Shown piece after piece: positions 39,926 to 47,952 of a stretch of DNA of 64,000 nucleotides. Positions within the stretch are counted from its first letter, which is position 1. Each line of letters opens with the position of its first letter. The position numbers and the translations under genes were made by a program. The DNA is from Reinekea sp. G2M2-21 (lineage in GTDB: Bacteria; Pseudomonadota; Gammaproteobacteria; Pseudomonadales; Natronospirillaceae). The stretch spans positions 186,001-250,000 of the forward strand of contig NZ_JADPQG010000002.1 in NCBI RefSeq assembly GCF_015687175.1. The letters are read 5' to 3'. Under the pieces are notes generated by a model. The model ran no database searches, was not told the origin of the DNA, and saw only the letters and a list, made by a program, of their open reading frames with translations.

Positions 39926-40927
39926 TTATGAGTTCTGTGACTGCCGTATGTCGCCAGGATTCATCCCCGTCCACTTTTTAAACGCGCGCGAAAAAGCACT
40001 CGGTTCAGAGAAGCCCAGCTGAGTGCTGATGTCGTGTATCGACCTGTCGCTCATGCGTAATAGATGCATCGCTTGTTTACGCCGCCATTGATCTTTCAGC
40101 GTCTGAAACGATTGACCTTCCGCACTGAGTTGCCTGCGCAGAGTCGCGGCCGATATTGCGAGTTGCTCAGCAACGGCATTCTGATCAGCGGCAATGGCGT
40201 TCGGCTGATGTGAGAACAGGTCCAGCACTAGTGCCGACACGCTATTAACCTGCTGATAGTGCACCAACAGGTTTTCTGGCGCGTTACTGAGAAACTCTGG
40301 CAGATCCTTAGCTGTTTTAACAATGGGCAAGCTCAGGTAGTGAGACGGAAGCACCGCGCAACAATGAGTCTGTTGACTGAATACGTGGCAATGGTACATA
40401 TGCGGATATTCGTCCGACCAATCCGGGCTGGCAAACGGCAAGTGCACGCGATTCAACAGCAAGGGTTGTGCAATAAGCCAGCTGCTCCAACGTAACCAAA
40501 GGACCAGCATGGCGTCGTAAAATACCCGTAAGTCTGCAGAATCATTGCCCGTAATGCGCAACGAGAGCGTTGCTTCTTCACCCTGTTCCGTCAGATCGAA
40601 CTGAATGCCGATATCCATCAGTTTATAGAATTGCGCACTGCGCAACAGCGCCCGACGAAGATTCCCAGCGGAGATAATCGCGTGCATGCTCATGGCAAAG
40701 GTCCCAGCCTTAACCGGATTCGGTAGAAAACCGCCGGACTCATCATCATTTTCCTGCCACATGGTCGACAACCATTTCGCGAAAGCACCTGCATCACTGC
40801 GCCCGGTCCCCATTCGAACGGCATCGAGGTGCAACCCCGATTCGGTCAACAGATTCGGACGCAGATAACCCACTTGTTCAGCCTGCCGATAGTGAGCCTG
40901 CAAAATTGAATTGGCGATCGTGGCCAT
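39926..40927 (-). CDS. AraC-family regulator with arabinose-binding-like N-terminal domain (OruR/ArgR-like)
   Basis: A 333-residue transcription factor. The N-terminal ~200 residues fit the Arabinose_bd/OruR-type sensing domain (GYLRPNLLTESGLHLDAVRMG, DESGGFLPNPVKAGTFAMSMHAIISAGNLRRALLRSAQFYKL). The C-terminal ~100 residues are a double helix-turn-helix: AVAEQLAISAATLRRQLSAEGQSFQTLKDQWRRKQAMHLL and SIHDISTQLGFSEPSAFSRAFKKWTGMNPGDIR. The gene follows the GNAT and small-protein pair by 32 bp, so it may be co-transcribed. Effector unknown. Confidence 0.93.
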   Translation of the reverse strand: MATIANSILQAHYRQAEQVGYLRPNLLTESGLHLDAVRMGTGRSDAGAFAKWLSTMWQENDDESGGFLPNPVKAGTFAMSMHAIISAGNLRRALLRSAQFYKLMDIGIQFDLTEQGEEATLSLRITGNDSADLRVFYDAMLVLWLRWSSWLIAQPLLLNRVHLPFASPDWSDEYPHMYHCHVFSQQTHCCAVLPSHYLSLPIVKTAKDLPEFLSNAPENLLVHYQQVNSVSALVLDLFSHQPNAIAADQNAVAEQLAISAATLRRQLSAEGQSFQTLKDQWRRKQAMHLLRMSDRSIHDISTQLGFSEPSAFSRAFKKWTGMNPGDIRQSQNS

Positions 40928-40959
40928 AAACTCGCACCGGAAAAATGGAACCTCAGAGC

Positions 40960-41205
40960 TTACTGAAAATCCGCAGGCTTCGCCAATTGTGCGGACACCT
41001 GCTGCGCCAAACGCTCATTGCCACGCTTATAGTTTCCCGTAAGTCTGGCCAACAACTGCTGCTGGTCCGCAAAGTCCAGCCGCGTCAGCTTTTCAATAAC
41101 CCCGCGTGCTTTGTGTGCTGAAAAGCGCGTGGCATAACGTCCATGGTGATAAATACTCACATCACCGTTCTTGGTCTGTTGCCAGGTAAAACCTAAGTCG
41201 TCCAT
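40960..41205 (-). CDS. 81-aa conserved-looking protein downstream of the GNAT gene
   Basis: An 81-residue protein, MDDLGFTWQQTKNGDVSIYHHGRYATRFSAHKARGVIEKLTR... It has a short beta-hairpin followed by two helices rich in Gln, Arg and Lys. GAGG lies nine bases before the start, which is only 4 bp after the GNAT stop codon, so the two form an operon. The beta-hairpin with 'G.v.I.h.Gr.at.l' resembles short DNA- or RNA-associated proteins, but I cannot name a family. Confidence 0.75.
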   Translation of the reverse strand: MDDLGFTWQQTKNGDVSIYHHGRYATRFSAHKARGVIEKLTRLDFADQQQLLARLTGNYKRGNERLAQQVSAQLAKPADFQ

Positions 41206-41209
41206 GCTG

Positions 41210-42085
41210 TTAACCTCGTTGTGTATCGGGTAAACAATAGATATCCAATGCCGGAAACGCATCATCAGCAAAGAACCAATCCTCGTCACTCATGACGGGC
41301 TGCGCTTCACACTGCAACTGGTCCGGACTGAAAAAGAATTTCACAACGGTTTGCTCAGAAACGGAAAAATAGGGTTGTAATTCAGCCCAACTGGGAATCC
41401 GCAACGCAATAATGTCCTTTACCTCAATATCGTCACCTTGAAAGACTGCGATCACGTAGGCTTCCAAATCCGGTAACCAATACAAATTCTGCTGATGAAA
41501 GTATTGGCAAAACCAATGCAGTAACCAGTTTCGCTGTACGAATCCCATTTTCTGGGAGACCGCCTGGCGGAGTTCTGCGACACGCTCAAACTGCTGGCGC
41601 TGGGCAGGGTCGTTCAAATCGATCGGCTGCATCTTTTTTCTGGCGGGTGCGTTAACGTTAGGCGCTAATGCAAAATAGTCGGTCAACGGAAAGGTGCGAT
41701 AACCGAACTTGCCGTAAAAGTCCGCCATGTGCTTATGGGCTGTAAAAAACGTTCGGCCGGTCGTTTGTGCGATGTGCTCTTGCACCGGCTGAAACAGCGC
41801 ACGGATCAACCCTTGATTGCGGTGAGGCTCTGCCGTCATCACGGTCTGAATCATGCTGGCATCAAAGGTTTTATTGTCCGCGACCAAGCAAAAGCGTCCA
41901 ACACAGACGTTCGCAACCACGTCGCCATTCAATATTTGCGAAAAGGGCACATAATCCGTCTCGCCCCCCTGTAATACGGTGATACCCCAGAGACTGTTGG
42001 AGAGCCGGTTCAGGCTGTCCCGCAATTGCGCGTTGTCAGCGTAATGGCTGACAAACGAGTACCCATTAAGTGTGTTTTTATTCAT
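41210..42085 (-). CDS. GNAT-family N-acetyltransferase
   Basis: A 291-residue acetyltransferase. The N-terminal half holds the GNAT core: the acetyl-CoA-binding strand-loop-helix MIQTVMTAEPHRNQGLIRALFQPVQEHIA (a variant of the R/Q-x-x-G-x-G/A signature, here RNQGLI) and FYGKFGYRTFP. The C-terminal ~140 residues are an extra domain. Start placed at MNKNTLNGYSF, preceded by AAGGAT. It is followed by a coupled 81-aa gene. The substrate is unknown; the size and the extra domain are atypical for small-molecule GNATs. Confidence 0.85.
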   Translation of the reverse strand: MNKNTLNGYSFVSHYADNAQLRDSLNRLSNSLWGITVLQGGETDYVPFSQILNGDVVANVCVGRFCLVADNKTFDASMIQTVMTAEPHRNQGLIRALFQPVQEHIAQTTGRTFFTAHKHMADFYGKFGYRTFPLTDYFALAPNVNAPARKKMQPIDLNDPAQRQQFERVAELRQAVSQKMGFVQRNWLLHWFCQYFHQQNLYWLPDLEAYVIAVFQGDDIEVKDIIALRIPSWAELQPYFSVSEQTVVKFFFSPDQLQCEAQPVMSDEDWFFADDAFPALDIYCLPDTQRG

Positions 42086-42130
42086 TTTAATATCCTTGTC
42101 GGGGCACCTCATTCGGTGCCCCTGCGACCG

Positions 42131-43960
42131 TTATTGGCTCAGTAACTCTTCTTCCGTTTCGGTCTGAAATTGTTTGCGATACAAATCGAAGTACCGGCCC
42201 TTTTTCGCCAGCAATTCATCGTGACTGCCCTGCTCGACTAATTCACCTTGGTCGATGACCACAATAGTATCGGCCGAACGAATGGTCGATAAACGGTGAG
42301 CGATCACAAAGCTGGTACGACCCTGCAGTACTGTTTGCAAACTCTGCTGCAGCAGATGTTCGGTTTGAGTATCCACCGACGACGTCGCTTCATCCATCAC
42401 CAAGATCTGCGGGTTACCGATGATCGCGCGAGCAAACGAAATCAACTGCTTCTGACCTGTCGACAGATTGTTACCGCCTTCCTGAATCTCCGTGTCGTAA
42501 CCGCGTTCCATCTGCATAATAATGTCATGCACGTTCACCGCTTTGGCGGCGGCAACAATCTCGTCATCAGTCGCGTCAAGATTGCCATAGCGAATGTTCG
42601 AACGGACGGTACCAGTAAACAGAAACGGAGTTTGCAGCACGATACCCAGGTTTGACTGTAACCAGGCGAGGCTGCGACCTCGGTAATCTTCACCATTAAT
42701 CAAGATCTGTCCTTGGGTCGGTTCATAGAAACGACACAGCAAACTGACAATGGTGGATTTACCAGAACCCGTCGCGCCAACCAACGCAACGGTGGCACCC
42801 GCCTTCACCGCCAGATTAAAGTTTTTCAACACCGGTTCTTCTGCTTTGTAGCCAAAGTCGACGTGTCGGAACTCAATGGTGTCTATGCGTGCATCACCGC
42901 CATCAAGCGTTTCCGCGCCCGACTGCAAAGCCTGCTCGATATGCTTCTTAACCTGCTCTGAATCGGCGATGTCCGGCTGTACTTCCAGCAAACCGATGAC
43001 GCGCTCAACACAGGCCGTTGTGCGTTGCAGTTCTGCCAATTTTCCAGAGACTTCCAGCATGGGGTCCATCAACGAGCGCGCATAGGTCATGAAGGCAACC
43101 AGGGTACCCAGCGTCAGTGTTCCAGCCAACACGTCGACGCCACCCAGCCATAAAGCCGCACCAACCGCCATACTGACAAACACGTTTACGAATGGGTAAA
43201 ACGCGGAAGTCAGCAACAGGTTGTGCATGGATAGCCGGTACATTTTGCGCGTGTCGTTCTGAAACTCCTTCAGGTTTTCGTCTTCACGCACCAAGACCTT
43301 ACTGGTCTGCACACCGGATATACTTTCGTTATACACAGCGGTTATCCGGCTGTTGGTCCGGCGGAGATTCCGCGAGCTATCCAGAATCCGGATGTTGAAC
43401 CACATGGCCACAGCAGCTAAAAATGGGAACAAACCGAGAACAACCAAGCCCAGTTGCCAATCCAAAATCAGCAGCACCGTAAAAATTCCCAGAATAAATG
43501 GAATACCCCAGAAAAGGTCCAACGTTCCCCACGCTACAACATTGGCAATGCGTGTTGTGTCAGACGTGATACGTGCCAGCAACCAACCAACGGCGTTGTT
43601 GTCAAAAAAGGTAAAAGACAAGCTCTGCAGATGCTCAAAGCTTTGCTTGCGCAGGGTGTACATCAGCGTGGTGGAAAGTCGTCCGGCCAGGCGGATGAAA
43701 TACCAGATGGAACTGACAATACTGAGCATCAATACGGTAAACAAGACCGCATACTTGAGCAAATTTGCCTCCACACCATTAGCGACAATGTCATCTACCA
43801 ACGACTTAGTCACCAGCGTAAAACTGGCGTCTATCGTCGCGGTAAAGATGGCCACTGCCATAAGAGTGTGGAATAGTTTTTTCTGAGGTCGGTAGACCAT
43901 CAGGAATAACGTTTTCCAGGCCCCCTTTCGAGCGGGGGTACTGTTGTATTGTGTTGTCAT
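42131..43960 (-). CDS. Heterodimeric ABC exporter, subunit with canonical Walker B
   Basis: A 609-residue half-transporter: six membrane helices in residues ~30-330, then an ATPase domain with GATGSGKSTIVSLL (Walker A), a degenerate signature NLSTGQKQLISFARA (LSTGQ in place of LSGGQ), the canonical LVMDEATSSVDTQTE (Walker B with Glu) and FVIAHRLSTI. In heterodimeric exporters such as BmrCD or TM287/288 one nucleotide site combines a degenerate signature from one subunit with a non-catalytic Walker B from the other. Exactly that split is seen between this gene and its neighbour 12 bp upstream. It probably exports drugs or other amphipathic compounds. Confidence 0.95.
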   Translation of the reverse strand: MTTQYNSTPARKGAWKTLFLMVYRPQKKLFHTLMAVAIFTATIDASFTLVTKSLVDDIVANGVEANLLKYAVLFTVLMLSIVSSIWYFIRLAGRLSTTLMYTLRKQSFEHLQSLSFTFFDNNAVGWLLARITSDTTRIANVVAWGTLDLFWGIPFILGIFTVLLILDWQLGLVVLGLFPFLAAVAMWFNIRILDSSRNLRRTNSRITAVYNESISGVQTSKVLVREDENLKEFQNDTRKMYRLSMHNLLLTSAFYPFVNVFVSMAVGAALWLGGVDVLAGTLTLGTLVAFMTYARSLMDPMLEVSGKLAELQRTTACVERVIGLLEVQPDIADSEQVKKHIEQALQSGAETLDGGDARIDTIEFRHVDFGYKAEEPVLKNFNLAVKAGATVALVGATGSGKSTIVSLLCRFYEPTQGQILINGEDYRGRSLAWLQSNLGIVLQTPFLFTGTVRSNIRYGNLDATDDEIVAAAKAVNVHDIIMQMERGYDTEIQEGGNNLSTGQKQLISFARAIIGNPQILVMDEATSSVDTQTEHLLQQSLQTVLQGRTSFVIAHRLSTIRSADTIVVIDQGELVEQGSHDELLAKKGRYFDLYRKQFQTETEEELLSQ

Positions 43961-43972
43961 ACCTAATCCTTA

Positions 43973-45802
43973 TCAGGCGGTGACGGCAAGATCGGAGTCG
44001 AACTGATCTTGCTGACCGCTTTGTATTTGCCACAACTGCTGGTAAAAACCCGGCTGCTGTTGCAATTGTTCGTGCGTCCCCTGCGCAGTTAACTTACCGT
44101 TTTCCATGACGAATATCCGATCCGCATTGCGGCACACACTGATGCGGTGCGTAATGATGATCAACGTCTGCTGGCCACGTTTTTTATGCAAGGCTTTAAT
44201 AATCTGGCGTTCAGTTTTGGAGTCCACGGCGCTCAGGGTGTCATCCAAAACCAGAATCGGTGTTTCCTGAATCAACGTCCGCGACAAGGTCACCCGTTGT
44301 TTCTGTCCGCCACTCAAACTCACGCCACGTTCGCCAATCACGGTGTCATATTTATGCGTGAAGGCTTCAATCGTATGGTGCACGGCGGCGTCATGTGATG
44401 ACTTCACCATCTGTTCGTCCGTTGCGTCAAAGCGGCCAAACTTAATGTTATCCTTCAAGCTTCGACTGAACAGAAACGGTTCTTGCAACAGAGAGCCAAT
44501 GCCACTGCGCACGCTGCGACGGTCAAGACCGTTCAGCTCATGCCCAGCGAGTTTTATCGACCCTTCCGTGTAATCATACAAGCGCATCAACAGTTGAATC
44601 AGCGTACTTTTTCCAGAACCGGTTGGTCCGACAATCGCAATGGTTTCGCCCGCATCAATATCGAAACTCACGTTATTCAATGCCAGCTTGTGTGCATCGA
44701 AACCAAAACTGACGTTGCGGAATTGGATACTGCCATCAAAGTCAGCGGGCAAGGCGATGGCGGTATCACTTTCGGGCTCTTCCGGTGCATCCAGAATTTC
44801 CTGAATCCGCCCAATAGCAACGGTTGCCTTACCGGCCTCACTTAACTGCTGACCAAGCTGACGAATCGGCCAAATCAACATAATGGTGTATCCGATAAAC
44901 GCAAAGAACGTTCCCATGGAAATGATGCCGCGAGAGGCCAAATAGCCACCGCCAATCAACACGATACCGTTCTGACAAATGCACAACAGATCGGAGGTTG
45001 CCCAGAAATTCGACAACATCTGAATCAATTTATAGTGCAGTTGGCTGTAGAGACGATTGCCTTCATCGAACTTCTTGCATTCGTATTCCTGGCGCGCAAA
45101 GGCACGCACCACACGAATGCCGGTCAGGTTCTCCTGGACGATGGTGGTCATCGCACCTTCTGCCTCATCAACCTGCTGAAACAAGGCTTTTATCCGACCA
45201 AAGAACACCCAGGCGAAGGTGAACACAATGGGTACCAACATCAAAGAAATAACCGACATGATCACGCTTTGCATGAACATCAACGGAATGACGATGCACA
45301 TCAGCACCACGGTTCGGCCCATGTCCATCACCTGCATGGTTAAAAATTCACGCAAGGTATCCATGTCGGACGTACAACGCTGCACTAGGTCACCGCTGTC
45401 CGCTTTGTTTAAATACGCTTCGGACAATCGATGCAAGTGCGCAAAGAGTTCTTCACGTAAACGCCGAATTGTCGACTCGCACGCGGTCGCAGCCAGATAG
45501 TCTTTAAGGTACATAAACAAACCCGCAAGCGCGGTAGTGATGACAATCGCAATGCCGGCAAACCAAAGATTTGCCGCTAAGGAATCGGCACCACCGAACC
45601 ATTGGATCACGTTATCGACGAATCCTTCGTCGGTTATTCGTGGTTCCGTTATGACGCGGTCGATAACAATTTTGCCGATCGTCGGCACTAAAAACATGAA
45701 GTAACTGGCTATGCTGACGGCCACGATAGAGCCCAGGTAATACCACTTCTTGTTGCGAATAAGATCAACGAGGATTCGATGATGATGTTGTGATTTATTC
45801 AC
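43973..45802 (-). CDS. Heterodimeric ABC exporter, subunit with degenerate catalytic residue
   Basis: A 609-residue half-transporter, GTG start preceded by AAGGGAAAAG. Six helices occupy ~18-330. The ATPase has GPTGSGKSTLIQLL, an intact signature VSLSGGQKQRVTLSRTL, and Walker B LVLDDTLSAVDSKTE, where Asp replaces the catalytic Glu, followed by ITHRISV. Paired with the next gene it gives one consensus and one degenerate ATP site. It is the first structural gene of the operon and lies behind a 19-codon leader and a terminator, so expression appears to be set by attenuation. Multidrug export is the usual role of this pair type (BmrCD, MdlAB, LmrCD). Confidence 0.95.
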   Translation of the reverse strand: MNKSQHHHRILVDLIRNKKWYYLGSIVAVSIASYFMFLVPTIGKIVIDRVITEPRITDEGFVDNVIQWFGGADSLAANLWFAGIAIVITTALAGLFMYLKDYLAATACESTIRRLREELFAHLHRLSEAYLNKADSGDLVQRCTSDMDTLREFLTMQVMDMGRTVVLMCIVIPLMFMQSVIMSVISLMLVPIVFTFAWVFFGRIKALFQQVDEAEGAMTTIVQENLTGIRVVRAFARQEYECKKFDEGNRLYSQLHYKLIQMLSNFWATSDLLCICQNGIVLIGGGYLASRGIISMGTFFAFIGYTIMLIWPIRQLGQQLSEAGKATVAIGRIQEILDAPEEPESDTAIALPADFDGSIQFRNVSFGFDAHKLALNNVSFDIDAGETIAIVGPTGSGKSTLIQLLMRLYDYTEGSIKLAGHELNGLDRRSVRSGIGSLLQEPFLFSRSLKDNIKFGRFDATDEQMVKSSHDAAVHHTIEAFTHKYDTVIGERGVSLSGGQKQRVTLSRTLIQETPILVLDDTLSAVDSKTERQIIKALHKKRGQQTLIIITHRISVCRNADRIFVMENGKLTAQGTHEQLQQQPGFYQQLWQIQSGQQDQFDSDLAVTA

Positions 45803-45899
45803 GTTCTTTTCCCTTACAAATCAACTACTTTGCGCGGGCTTTGGATTGCGAGTTACCTTTTAAGGGGTATGCAATCAACTTTTTCCAAGAACCTAAACG

Positions 45900-45927
45900 A
45901 AAAAAGCCCGCATAATTGCGAGCTTTT
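45900..45927 (-). terminator. Attenuator terminator hairpin
   Basis: An 11-bp stem with one G-U pair (AAAAGCUCGCA/UGCGGGCUUUU, loop AUUA) is directly followed by more U. It lies 98 bp before the exporter start codon, in the leader of the transcript, not after a full-length gene, which is why it reads as a regulatory terminator. Confidence 0.85.
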
Positions 45928-46010
45928 CGGCATGAACATCACAGGATGTTTTCAGCTGCTAGCCCGCAACACCGACGGGCTTAGCTGGAATTAAAGCTTA
46001 CCCGTCAGCG
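45900..46010 (-). promoter_or_regulatory. Ribosome-sensing transcription attenuator upstream of the ABC exporter
   Basis: Read on the minus strand, five segments can pair in alternative ways. Segment 0 (46001-46010, CGCUGACGGG, containing the leader's last codon and stop) pairs over 10 bp with segment 1 (45970-45979, CCCGUCGGUG). Segment 1 with its upstream bases (AGCCCG, to 45981) also pairs with segment 2 (45959-45969, UUGCGGGCUAG). Segment 2 pairs over 9 bp with segment 3 (45916-45927, AGCUCGCAA part). Segment 3 pairs over 11 bp with segment 4 (45900-45912), followed by six U: an intrinsic terminator. 0:1 plus 2:3 is the antiterminated state; 1:2 plus 3:4 the terminated state. An extra hairpin AACAUC/GAUGUU lies at 45935-45950. 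Confidence 0.82.
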
Positions 46011-46064
46011 AAAACGTACAGACGCATTTGGTGCGTCCCAATTATGGAAGATGCTGTTAATCAT
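46005..46064 (-). CDS. Leader peptide of the ABC exporter operon (19 residues)
   Basis: ATG at 46064 is preceded at good spacing by AAAGGAAA and encodes MINSIFHNWDAPNASVRFR before TGA at 46005-46007. It is too short for standard gene callers. The stop codon and last sense codon are part of the stem segment 0 of the attenuator. A 6-bp hairpin (GACGCA/UGCGUC, 46021-46037) lies inside the frame. The peptide ends Arg-Phe-Arg, a '+x+' arrangement known in other leaders (for example ErmDL-type) to stall macrolide-bound ribosomes. Translation and stalling are inferred, not shown. Confidence 0.72.
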   Translation of the reverse strand: MINSIFHNWDAPNASVRFR

Positions 46065-46122
46065 AAAAATTTTCCTTTTAGATTAAATTCTTCATCGTTG
46101 CGTTTTCCGCGGGTTAAAAAAT

Positions 46123-46138
46123 TCACACAGCTGTGTGA
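46123..46138. promoter_or_regulatory. Perfect 16-bp palindromic operator TCACACAGCTGTGTGA
   Basis: The palindrome sits 12 bases downstream of the -10 box of the leader promoter, about +5 to +20, where a bound repressor would block initiation or escape. Length and symmetry fit a TetR- or MarR-type dimer. The nearest TetR gene (47953) has its own operator of different sequence, so the regulator is unknown. Confidence 0.6.
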
Positions 46139-46149
46139 GATGTCGTGCA

Positions 46150-46178
46150 AATTTAGGCGACTTTTTTTGACATTGCAA
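46150..46178 (-). promoter_or_regulatory. Sigma-70-like promoter of the leader/ABC exporter operon
   Basis: On the minus strand TTGCAA (46178-46173), 17 bases, TAAATT (46155-46150). Each box matches four of six consensus bases and the spacing is ideal. Transcription would start near 46143, about 80 bases before the leader ATG. Confidence 0.5.
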
Positions 46179-46295
46179 GCCGTAAAACAATTTATTTCAA
46201 AAATCATCGGCAAATAGTGCGATGAATTAGCCATAATTTCCAAGCGCCGCGAAACTGCGCGAGCCAGAAACCTCTAGTGCCCTGGGTCAGAAGTT

Positions 46296-46311
46296 CGCAT
46301 GAATTCATGCG
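46296..46311. repeat. Perfect 16-bp palindrome CGCATGAATTCATGCG
   Basis: It lies in the ~340-bp gene-less interval between the exporter promoter and the lipoprotein gene. A second, 15-base palindrome (TCATCAT, T, ATGATGA) is at 46517-46531, about 75 bp before the lipoprotein start. Either may be an operator for the lipoprotein gene. Nothing else is evident between 46180 and 46606. Confidence 0.45.
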
Positions 46312-46606
46312 TGCCATTCAAGCTTTATAGCGAGGCGTGTGTTGCAGGAAATGGCGAGTCCTTTTCAAAATATTGTTCACAAAAAAAGCTATCGAACAGC
46401 GCCGCATTTATTTTCACAGGCCATCGGTTGGGGCTGAATCGACTTGCATGGCTGTAGCGTTAACGTGACAGATTCGACGAACTCAACCTCGAACATGGGT
46501 CAATACGCCATTGTTATCATCATTATGATGAGTTATTGTGCACCCCCATCTCGGATGTTGCCTTGGAGGCAAGGGATGACGAGCTGCACCAACAAAAGGG
46601 AATATC

Positions 46607-47923
46607 ATGCGTCTGGCACCTATACTGTTACTAAATTTTTTGATGCTGGCTGGCTGTGTGCCGGATTCACAACATCCTTCGGATAACATTAACCCTGCGC
46701 CAGAACCAGACGAACTCGACACGCCCACTAAGATCAAATTGCCACTCTATGCCTATGACGAGTGGGATGTACCCATCACCGAAGCTCAGGTTGGCGATAC
46801 CATCGTATTGGATGCGACTCAGATAGATTTTGATACCGACCTGAACTACAACTGGGTTACCTGGACAGGTGAAGAGCAGAGTACGCGCGGCTGGAACAGT
46901 GGTGCGTTTGGCTCAATGGACCGCTCCTTGGCAACCACTGAGTTTTCGGTTCCGTTTCCGGGTTACTATAAAATCAGCTGGTGTCCGGTGCAGACAAGTC
47001 AGCCGTGTGTATCGTTCGGAGAGTTACACGCAACCGGCGAAGCGCCCGAGAATCGCGCTCCGTTAGTGGACTTTTTTTACGAGGATACCGTCAACCTCAA
47101 AACCTTGTGCGCAACTTCCTGTCAGACGTTAATCCCAACAGGTGAGTCCATAAAACTGATCGCTGAGATCGATGATGACGATACAGCACACACCTTCAGT
47201 TGGCGCAGCACCCGCGTTCGCCAGAGAGATTCCGTAGAGTCTGCTTATGGATTAACAGCAGACGAACTCGTTTTTTCGCCCAGCATTGAAGGCAGCTACC
47301 GGGTCAAGTTAGATACCTTTGACGGGCACGTTACTGTTAACGGACCACAGTCCACACAGGCTTTCTGGAATTTTGTAGCACGCGGAGCAGACAATCAGCT
47401 TCCGACCGCCAGTTTCAATATGGTTGGTCATCCGGCCGTGACCGCCTCGATGTCATTTCTGTTTGATGCGGAAAACCAACGTTACTTTCCGTCAATTCAG
47501 TATTTTTATGAAACCACCTTCAGCATCGATGACTGCGATCCATTGCCCGGTTGTAACCAGGATGACCTGAGATTCGACACCTTTCAGAACAATAACAGTG
47601 CAGCCATACCCGAGTTTCAAGTGGGTTCCCGTGTCGATTTCGATGCCAGTAACAGCATGGACCCGGACGGTGACGAATTAAGTTTTCTATGGAGTGGATT
47701 CGTTGACAAAGCGGCGAACGGAAATGGCATTTATTTAAAAGTTGGCGATGATTCGCCCACTTTCTCAGTCGATACGCAGGTTGCAGGCGACTACTATATT
47801 TCGTTATGCGTTCAAGAACGCGACACCTTTACGTTATACAGCGGCGCTGACCGGTTTGTTCGCCCTCTGTACGATTTGCCATTTCACCGGTGCCCGCAAA
47901 TACAGTTTCGGGTTACGGAGTAA
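46607..47923 (+). CDS. Lipoprotein with PKD-like beta-sandwich domains
   Basis: A 438-residue lipoprotein. The signal peptide MRLAPILLLNFLMLAGCVPDS has a clear lipobox (LAGC, Cys at residue 17), and the residues after Cys (VPDS) suggest outer-membrane sorting. A Pro/Glu/Asp-rich linker follows, then three Ig/PKD-like segments with the typical 'v.Ld.....D.......W.....g' pattern: GDTIVLDATQIDFDTDLNYNWVTW, GESIKLIAEIDDDDTAHTFSWRS and GSRVDFDASNSMDPDGDELSFLWSG. Several cysteines (CPVQTSQPC, LCATSC, CDPLPGC, HRC) could form disulfides. AAAGGGAAT precedes the start. A surface or periplasmic binding role is likely; no enzyme motif is seen. Confidence 0.85.
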   Translation: MRLAPILLLNFLMLAGCVPDSQHPSDNINPAPEPDELDTPTKIKLPLYAYDEWDVPITEAQVGDTIVLDATQIDFDTDLNYNWVTWTGEEQSTRGWNSGAFGSMDRSLATTEFSVPFPGYYKISWCPVQTSQPCVSFGELHATGEAPENRAPLVDFFYEDTVNLKTLCATSCQTLIPTGESIKLIAEIDDDDTAHTFSWRSTRVRQRDSVESAYGLTADELVFSPSIEGSYRVKLDTFDGHVTVNGPQSTQAFWNFVARGADNQLPTASFNMVGHPAVTASMSFLFDAENQRYFPSIQYFYETTFSIDDCDPLPGCNQDDLRFDTFQNNNSAAIPEFQVGSRVDFDASNSMDPDGDELSFLWSGFVDKAANGNGIYLKVGDDSPTFSVDTQVAGDYYISLCVQERDTFTLYSGADRFVRPLYDLPFHRCPQIQFRVTE

Positions 47924-47952
47924 ACTAAGAACCCAGGCGCGTAGAAGCAAGC

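Noticed and set aside
46061..46243. 60-aa minus-strand frame over the exporter promoter.
   Set aside because: It covers the promoter, operator and leader ribosome site, has no ribosome site of its own, and its composition is unlike the neighbours.
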